Shown here: in pieces, positions 58,365 to 64,000 of the stretch
Position numbering within the stretch: the first letter of the stretch is position 1
Layout of the letters: every line of letters starts with the position of its first letter
Source of the DNA: Devosia litorisediminis
GTDB taxonomy: Bacteria > Pseudomonadota > Alphaproteobacteria > Rhizobiales > Devosiaceae
Direction: 5' to 3'
DNA: 64,000 bases
NCBI RefSeq assembly: GCF_018334155.1
Contig: NZ_JAGXTP010000001.1
Span: 1,302,001-1,366,000 of the forward strand
Translations under genes and position numbers: made by a program
The notes under the pieces: model-generated
Seen by the model: only the letters and a program-made list of their open reading frames with translations
Databases searched by the model: none
What the model was told of the DNA's origin: nothing

Positions 58365-59935
58365 TGAACTTCGACAATACCATCCTCACAGTCCTTACCT
58401 GGTTGCCGCTTGTCGGCGCTGCGGTGATCCTGTTCATGCCTCGGACGGCTCTTGAGGCCATTCGCTGGACGACCTTTGCGGTCACGGCCCTTGTGCTGGT
58501 GCTGTCGCTGTTCATGTGGCAGGCATTTGATCCATCCAATGCCGGTTTCCAGTTCGTTGTAAACTACGCCTGGATTGGCGATACGATTGGGTATCGCGTC
58601 GGCGTGGACGGCATTTCGGTGTTGTTCGTGGTGCTCACCGCGCTGCTGATGCCATTTGCCATTCTCGCCAGCTGGACTGTCGAGAAGCGCGTCAAGGAAT
58701 ACATGATCGTCTTCCTGATCCTGGAAACGCTGATGGTCGGTGTGTTCACCACGCTCGATCTGGCGATGTTCTATGTGTTCTTTGAAGGCACGCTGCTGCC
58801 GATGTTTCTGATCATCGGTATCTGGGGGGGTACTGCCCGCATCCAGGCCAGCTACAAGTTCTTCTTCTACACCTTTACCGGCTCGGTGCTGATGCTGCTG
58901 GCCATCATGGCCATGTACTGGAATGGCGGCACTACCGACATTACCAAGCTGCTGACCCACGAGTTCCCGTTGTCATGGCAGCCTTGGCTGTGGTGGGCGT
59001 TCTTCGCTTCGCTGGCCGTAAAAATGCCAATGTGGCCGTTCCATCGCTGGTTGCCTGAGGCACACGTGCAGGCGCCGACGGCTGGTTCGGTGATCCTGGC
59101 GGCAATTCTGCTCAAGCTGGGTGGCTACGGCTTCCTGCGCTTCAGCCTGCCCATGTTCCCCGATGCTTCGGCTCAGTTTGCCAACATCATCTTCTTCCTG
59201 TCCGTTGCTGCCATCATCGTGACCTCGCTGGTTGCCCTGGTGCAGACAGACATGAAGAAGCTGATCGCCTATTCCTCTGTGGCCCATATGGGTTTTGTCA
59301 CCATGGGTATCTTTGCGGGCAATGCCTTGGGTATTCAGGGAGCGATGTTCCAGATGATCTCGCACGGTATCGTGTCGGGGGCGCTGTTCCTGTGTGTCGG
59401 CGTGATCTACGACCGCATGCATACCCGTGACATCGAAGCCTATGGTGGTCTGGTTGAACGCATGCCGCGCTATGCCCTGGCGTTCATGGTCTTCACCATG
59501 GCCAATGTGGGTCTGCCGGGTACGTCGGGTTTCGTTGGTGAATTCCTCACCATGATGGGCGTGTTCCAGGTCAATACCTGGGTGGCGTTTGGCGCAGCCT
59601 TTGGCGTGATCTTCTCGGCCTGCTACGCGCTGTGGCTCTATCGCCGGGTGATCTTCGGCGCCCTGACCAAGGAAAGCCTGAAGGGTATTCTTGATCTGGA
59701 TCTGCGCGAAAAGGTCATGCTCTACCCGCTGATCGTGCTGACCATCGTGTTTGGTTTCTACCCGGCGCCGATTCTGGATACGACTGCCGCTGCGGTCGAT
59801 AATCTGGTGTCGCATTATGCCGTATCGGTTGGGCTTGATCCTGCCGTATCGCTGGCCGACGCACAGGCGCCACTTGTTTATGCCGAACCGGTTGCTGGCG
59901 CGGATGCGCCTGCTGCCGAGCCTGCTGCTCACTAG
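58364..59935 (+). CDS. nuoM: NADH-quinone oxidoreductase subunit M
   Basis: A 523-residue antiporter-like subunit with about 14 spans; [21 protein letters not shown] and [30 protein letters not shown] contain the key Glu and Lys. A 40-residue Ala/Pro-rich tail extends the C-terminus. The ATG shares bases with the nuoL stop. Confidence 0.97.
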   Translation: MNFDNTILTVLTWLPLVGAAVILFMPRTALEAIRWTTFAVTALVLVLSLFMWQAFDPSNAGFQFVVNYAWIGDTIGYRVGVDGISVLFVVLTALLMPFAILASWTVEKRVKEYMIVFLILETLMVGVFTTLDLAMFYVFFEGTLLPMFLIIGIWGGTARIQASYKFFFYTFTGSVLMLLAIMAMYWNGGTTDITKLLTHEFPLSWQPWLWWAFFASLAVKMPMWPFHRWLPEAHVQAPTAGSVILAAILLKLGGYGFLRFSLPMFPDASAQFANIIFFLSVAAIIVTSLVALVQTDMKKLIAYSSVAHMGFVTMGIFAGNALGIQGAMFQMISHGIVSGALFLCVGVIYDRMHTRDIEAYGGLVERMPRYALAFMVFTMANVGLPGTSGFVGEFLTMMGVFQVNTWVAFGAAFGVIFSACYALWLYRRVIFGALTKESLKGILDLDLREKVMLYPLIVLTIVFGFYPAPILDTTAAAVDNLVSHYAVSVGLDPAVSLADAQAPLVYAEPVAGADAPAAEPAAH

Positions 59936-59944
59936 GAGAGTCCC

Positions 59945-61390
59945 GTGAACTCAGACGTTATCGATTTCGCGAGCCTGGCTCCCGCTTATCCGGAAATGCT
60001 GCTGGCCATTGGTGCCGTGGTATTGCTGATGCTGGGCGTGACCATCAATAAGGAGCGTTCGCTCCTGGTCTCCTATGGCGCCGTGCTGCTTCTGCTCGTC
60101 GTTGGTGCGCTGGTGATGTTTGCGCCGGCGGATGGCGTGTTGTTCAACGGCGTTTTCGTCGCTGACAGCTTTGCGCGCTACATGAAGGTGCTGGTGCTTG
60201 GCGGCTCCGCGTTCTCGCTTTTGCTGGCCCTGCCGCGGGCAGAAGAGAATGGCACGCACAAATTTGAATACGCAGTTCTTGTCCTGCTCGCCACGCTCGG
60301 CATGATGATGATGGTGTCGGCCAACGACCTGATGAGCCTCTATGTCGGCCTTGAGCTACAGTCGCTATCGCTCTATGTGCTGGCGGCCATCAAGCGCGAC
60401 GACAGCAAGGCAACAGAGGCTGGCCTGAAGTACTTTGTGCTCGGTGCGTTGTCCTCGGGCATGCTGCTATATGGTGCTTCCTTGGTTTACGGCTTTACCG
60501 GCCACACCAATCTGCAGGAAATCGTCCTGGCCGTTGCTGAAGAAGGTCGCTCTATCGGGTTGATCTTTGGTCTGGTGTTCCTGTTGGCAGGCGTTGCGTT
60601 CAAGATTTCCGCCGTGCCATTCCACATGTGGACGCCGGACGTCTATGAGGGTGCACCAACGCCGGTAACAGCGTTCTTTGCGACCGCACCCAAGGTTGCC
60701 GCCATGACGCTGATGGTGCGCCTGACCATGGATACTTTCCAGGGTATTACACAGGATTGGCAGCAGATCGTCATCTTCCTCTCGATTGCCTCGATGGTGT
60801 TGGCGGCCTTTGCCGCTATCGGCCAGAAGTCGATCAAGCGCCTGATCGCCTATTCCTCGATTGGTCACGTGGGTTTCGCCCTGGTTGGTCTGTCGTCGGG
60901 GACACAGGTGGGTGTTGAGGGTGTGGCGATCTACATGGCGATCTATGTGGCCATGACGATTGGGCTGTTTGCCTGCATCCTGGCGCTGCGTTCAGATGGC
61001 AGCTACGTCGAGAACATCAGTGATTTTGCTGGCGTGGCGCAGAAGCGTCCGTTTGTTGCGGCAGTGATGGCTGTGGTGATGTTCTCGCTGATCGGTATGC
61101 CGCCACTGGCCGGTTTCTTTGCCAAATGGCATGCCTTCCTGGCCGCCATTGACGCCCAGCTCTACGTGCTGGCGGTTATTGGTGTTCTGGCCTCGGCTGT
61201 CAGTGCGTTCTACTACCTGCGGATCGTCAAGGTGATGTATTTCGACGAGCCAACCCGCGAGTTCGAAGCTGTTCCGATGGAGCTTAATGTCATCATGGCG
61301 GTAAGTGGCTTCTTCGTGGTCACTTACTACTTCACAATTGGTGCCCCGCTGGCCAGTTTTGCCCATGTTGCGGCTGGAAGCCTGTTCTAG
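59945..61390 (+). CDS. nuoN: NADH-quinone oxidoreductase subunit N
   Basis: A 481-residue antiporter-like subunit with a GTG start. Conserved: [49 protein letters not shown] and [14 protein letters not shown]. Last structural gene of complex I. Confidence 0.97.
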   Translation: MNSDVIDFASLAPAYPEMLLAIGAVVLLMLGVTINKERSLLVSYGAVLLLLVVGALVMFAPADGVLFNGVFVADSFARYMKVLVLGGSAFSLLLALPRAEENGTHKFEYAVLVLLATLGMMMMVSANDLMSLYVGLELQSLSLYVLAAIKRDDSKATEAGLKYFVLGALSSGMLLYGASLVYGFTGHTNLQEIVLAVAEEGRSIGLIFGLVFLLAGVAFKISAVPFHMWTPDVYEGAPTPVTAFFATAPKVAAMTLMVRLTMDTFQGITQDWQQIVIFLSIASMVLAAFAAIGQKSIKRLIAYSSIGHVGFALVGLSSGTQVGVEGVAIYMAIYVAMTIGLFACILALRSDGSYVENISDFAGVAQKRPFVAAVMAVVMFSLIGMPPLAGFFAKWHAFLAAIDAQLYVLAVIGVLASAVSAFYYLRIVKVMYFDEPTREFEAVPMELNVIMAVSGFFVVTYYFTIGAPLASFAHVAAGSLF

Positions 61391-62221
61391 GTGAACGACT
61401 TCTCGCTCGGGCCCAAGGCACGCGCAGCCGGCTATCGGCTGCGCGGCTTTGACAGCGTTGGTTCGACGAACACCGAAGCGCTGGAAGCGGCAGCAGCAGG
61501 AGATCCGGGCGGCATCTGGTTTGCTGCTCGTCAGCAGTTGTCGGGCAGGGGCCGACGGGGGCGCCAGTGGGAGAGCGCCTATGGCAATCTCGCTGCCACG
61601 CTGTTGATTGTACCCGATTGCGACCCCACATTATCGGCAACGCTGGGCTTTGTGGCTGGCGTTTCCCTCAATCGGGCCCTGTCGTCGATCCTGCCGCAGG
61701 GGCTGGTTCGAATTGGCATAGACGGCGCGAATGGGCAGGACGGCCGATCGCGTATTGCCCTGAAATGGCCAAACGACGTGCTGGCGGATGGTGCCAAGCT
61801 GGCCGGTATTCTTCTCGAAGCCAATAAATTGCCAGATGGCCGGCAGGCCATTGCTATTGGTCTGGGTGTCAATGTGGTTGCCGCGCCGCAAGGCTTGCCC
61901 TATCCCGCAACCAGCCTGAATGATTTGGGTGTCCCTCGGGACGCCAGTGAAGTCTTTGAGGCGCTGAGTGATTCCTGGACAGAAACTTTTGGTCTGTGGA
62001 ATGACGGTCGCGGTATCGGTGATGTTCTCAAGCAGTGGCGCGCATCGGCGGCCGGCATCGGGGCTCCCGTTGCAGTGACGCAGAATGGCGATGTTCTGCG
62101 GGGCATATTTGAATCTATCGACGACGTGGGGCGCTTGATCGTCCGCGCCGAGGATGATCGTCGGATCGCGATTACAGCGGGCGACGTGCATTTTGGGGCA
62201 ACGGCCAGCGCCCGAAGCTGA
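61391..62221 (+). CDS. birA: Biotin-[acetyl-CoA-carboxylase] ligase
   Basis: A 276-residue biotin protein ligase that attaches biotin to carboxylase carrier domains. The biotinyl-AMP loop is GRGRRGRQW (residues 52-60) and KWPND (125-129) holds the catalytic Lys; the C-terminal SH3-like domain is present. There is no N-terminal DNA-binding domain, so it is not a repressor. The GTG start follows the nuoN stop directly (no gap), so it is transcribed with the nuo operon. Confidence 0.93.
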   Translation: MNDFSLGPKARAAGYRLRGFDSVGSTNTEALEAAAAGDPGGIWFAARQQLSGRGRRGRQWESAYGNLAATLLIVPDCDPTLSATLGFVAGVSLNRALSSILPQGLVRIGIDGANGQDGRSRIALKWPNDVLADGAKLAGILLEANKLPDGRQAIAIGLGVNVVAAPQGLPYPATSLNDLGVPRDASEVFEALSDSWTETFGLWNDGRGIGDVLKQWRASAAGIGAPVAVTQNGDVLRGIFESIDDVGRLIVRAEDDRRIAITAGDVHFGATASARS

Positions 62222-62292
62222 CCATTAATCGCACAGGCGACCGGCGACCAAAGATCGTGACGGCGTTGTGCTCGAAAGGACTGAACTGACCC

Positions 62293-63966
62293 ATGGCTAA
62301 AACCCAAAGGGATGAACTCGTCTTCGTGCCACTTGGCGGCGTCGGCGAGATCGGCATGAATATGGGCGCGTACGGCTTTGGGCCGGAAAAGTCGCGCAAA
62401 TGGATCGTGGTCGATTGCGGCGTGACTTTTGGTGGCCCGGATCTGCCTGGCATTGAGTTGATCATGGCCAATCCCGAATTTCTCGAGGAACGCGCTGATG
62501 ACGTGCTGGGTCTGATTCTGACCCATAGCCACGAAGATCACTATGGTGCTGTGCTCGATTTGTGGCCCGGCTTTGAAAAGCCGGTTTTTGCCACCCGCTT
62601 CACCGGTGCAATGCTGGCGGCAAAGCGCGCTGGTGACGGCATCGTCGAAAATGTCGATCTCAAGATCATGACGCCGGGTCAGCCTTTTGACCTTGGCCCA
62701 TTCACGATCGAGGCCATCAACGTTGCGCACTCGATTCCCGAATCGAATGCCCTGCTGATCTCAACGCCCATTGGCCGCGTGCTGCATACGGGTGACTGGA
62801 AGCTGGATCCCACCCCGGTCGGCAATGCGCCTACCGATGTGGAGCGGCTCAAGAAGATTGGTGAGGACACTTCCACACCACTCGCGCTGATCTGCGACTC
62901 GACCAATGCGCTCAAGGACGGCGAGAGCCCCAGCGAGGCTGAAGTTGCAGCCAATCTGGCGGCGATGATTGCCGAAGCGCCCAATCGCGTTGCGGTAACA
63001 ACCTTCGCCTCCAATGTGGGCCGGGTGATCTCGATTGTGCGCGCAGCCGAAAAGGCTGGTCGGCAGGTGGTGATGTCGGGTCGTTCGCTGCACCGGATCA
63101 TGGGCATTGCCCGTGAACTGGGAATGCTTGAGGGCCTGCCGCCGTTGCTTGATCAGGATGCCTACCGTTCGATTGCCCGCAACAAGATCGTGCTGATCTG
63201 CACGGGCAGCCAGGGCGAGGCCCGTGCGGCGATCGCGCGCATTGCGCGTGGTGATCACCCCGTAATCGCGCTGGCGTCTGGTGACCGGATGATTTTCTCG
63301 TCCTGGGCCATTCCCGGCAATGAGCGTGAAGTCATCGATATCCAGAATCAGCTGATTGATCAGGGCGTTGAGGTGATTACGGCCAATGATGGGCTGGTTC
63401 ATGTGACGGGCCACCCACGGCGTGATGAAGTGCGGCAGCTCTATAGCTGGGTGAAGCCCGATGTTCTGGTGCCGGTGCATGGCGAGGCCGTGCATCTGCA
63501 GGCCCATGCCAAGCTTGGTCGCGAGTCGGGCATCGCCAAGGTGTGCGAAGCGCGTAATGGCGACATGGTACGCCTGTTCCCCGACACCACGCTGATGCCA
63601 GCCGAAGTGCGTACCGGCGAACTTTATCTTGATGGGCTGGTGCTGTGCACGCCTGAAGAGTCTGGCGTGAAGGGTCGCCGGCGCCTGTCGTTTGGTGGCC
63701 ATGTCGTGGTCAGCCTGTGCGTCAATGGCGGCGGGCAGGTGGTCTCGGGTCCCGATCTGGTGATCGATGGCCTGCCGGAAACGGAAGACGAGTCGTTGAG
63801 TGATCTGGTCGAGGACACCATTGCTGGCGTTCTCAAGTCGATGCCGCCCAAGCGCCGCAGCGATACCGAAGTGCTCAATTCCGCCTTGTTCAAGGCGATC
63901 CGCAACGAGGTCAACGCCTATTGGGGCCGCAAGCCCAATGTGTCGGTGTTCGTGCACCGCGTCTAA
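62293..63966 (+). CDS. rnj: Ribonuclease J
   Basis: A 557-residue metallo-beta-lactamase/beta-CASP ribonuclease of the RNase J family, with endonuclease and 5'-3' exonuclease activity in mRNA decay and rRNA maturation. Motifs: HSHEDH (residues 78-83) and the LHTGDWKLDP Asp; beta-CASP domain about 210-340; VPVHGEAVHLQAH late motif. The C-terminal domain (~450-557) is complete. It is 71 bases after birA with AAAGGAC upstream. The last 34 bases of the window after it hold no visible gene. Confidence 0.95.
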   Translation: MAKTQRDELVFVPLGGVGEIGMNMGAYGFGPEKSRKWIVVDCGVTFGGPDLPGIELIMANPEFLEERADDVLGLILTHSHEDHYGAVLDLWPGFEKPVFATRFTGAMLAAKRAGDGIVENVDLKIMTPGQPFDLGPFTIEAINVAHSIPESNALLISTPIGRVLHTGDWKLDPTPVGNAPTDVERLKKIGEDTSTPLALICDSTNALKDGESPSEAEVAANLAAMIAEAPNRVAVTTFASNVGRVISIVRAAEKAGRQVVMSGRSLHRIMGIARELGMLEGLPPLLDQDAYRSIARNKIVLICTGSQGEARAAIARIARGDHPVIALASGDRMIFSSWAIPGNEREVIDIQNQLIDQGVEVITANDGLVHVTGHPRRDEVRQLYSWVKPDVLVPVHGEAVHLQAHAKLGRESGIAKVCEARNGDMVRLFPDTTLMPAEVRTGELYLDGLVLCTPEESGVKGRRRLSFGGHVVVSLCVNGGGQVVSGPDLVIDGLPETEDESLSDLVEDTIAGVLKSMPPKRRSDTEVLNSALFKAIRNEVNAYWGRKPNVSVFVHRV

Positions 63967-64000
63967 GACCGAAATTGTCGCGGCCGGTGCGCATTGGCCG

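Overview
The window is GC-rich chromosomal DNA from an alphaproteobacterium, most likely of the order Hyphomicrobiales (Rhizobiales). The evidence is the nuoA-N, birA, RNase J gene order, the long C-terminal extension on NuoE, the Omp25/Omp31-like porin-type proteins and the periplasmic-binding-protein sugar uptake locus. A Devosia-like genus is possible but is only a guess. No rRNA, tRNA, insertion sequence, prophage or CRISPR array was seen.

Layout. (1) 1-5283, minus strand: cbb3 oxidase operon ccoNOQP, a 70-residue membrane protein, a DUF2189 protein and the start of the copper ATPase ccoI/fixI, which runs off the left edge. (2) 5521-10829: denitrification genes: a DUF2249 protein, nnrS, an NnrR/Dnr-type regulator, nirV, the copper nitrite reductase nirK and a pseudoazurin. 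(3) 10937-18074: four-carbon acid-sugar catabolism (ltnD, otnI, otnK, a LacI regulator, a second 3-hydroxyisobutyrate-dehydrogenase-like enzyme, two epimerase-like SDRs). (4) 18340-27937: an ABC sugar importer with its own ATPase, a LacI regulator and two intracellular glycosidases (GH151/GHL6-like and GH95), pointing to L-fucosyl or L-galactosyl oligosaccharides. (5) 28158-34833: a complete alternative N-type ATPase operon, atpDCQRBEFAG. (6) 34856-43401: a hypoxia-type island with a small baeRF-like protein, a tandem universal stress protein, an SDR, an unknown 125-residue protein, an ADP-forming acyl-CoA synthetase, acetate kinase and phosphoketolase. (7) 43517-45861: periplasmic MsrA and two outer-membrane beta-barrel proteins. 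(8) 46290-63966: the 14-gene complex I operon nuoA-N, then birA and RNase J.

What ties much of this together is a set of nine FNR/FixK/NnrR-type 14-bp boxes (TTG-N8-CAA form) found by eye at 5363, 5435, 7290, 10241, 10295, 28000, 36154, 36206 and 39690. They sit in front of ccoN, the DUF2249 gene, nnrS, nirK, pseudoazurin, the N-ATPase, the stress-protein operon, the SDR operon and ackA-xfp. Three divergent intergenic regions carry two boxes each in the same back-to-back arrangement. The window therefore looks like a low-oxygen/nitric-oxide regulon: high-affinity respiration, nitrite respiration, an extra ion-pumping ATPase and acetyl-phosphate based ATP production, interrupted by a carbohydrate-catabolism block with its own LacI-type regulators. 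Start sites were re-chosen from Shine-Dalgarno sequences and box positions for several genes.
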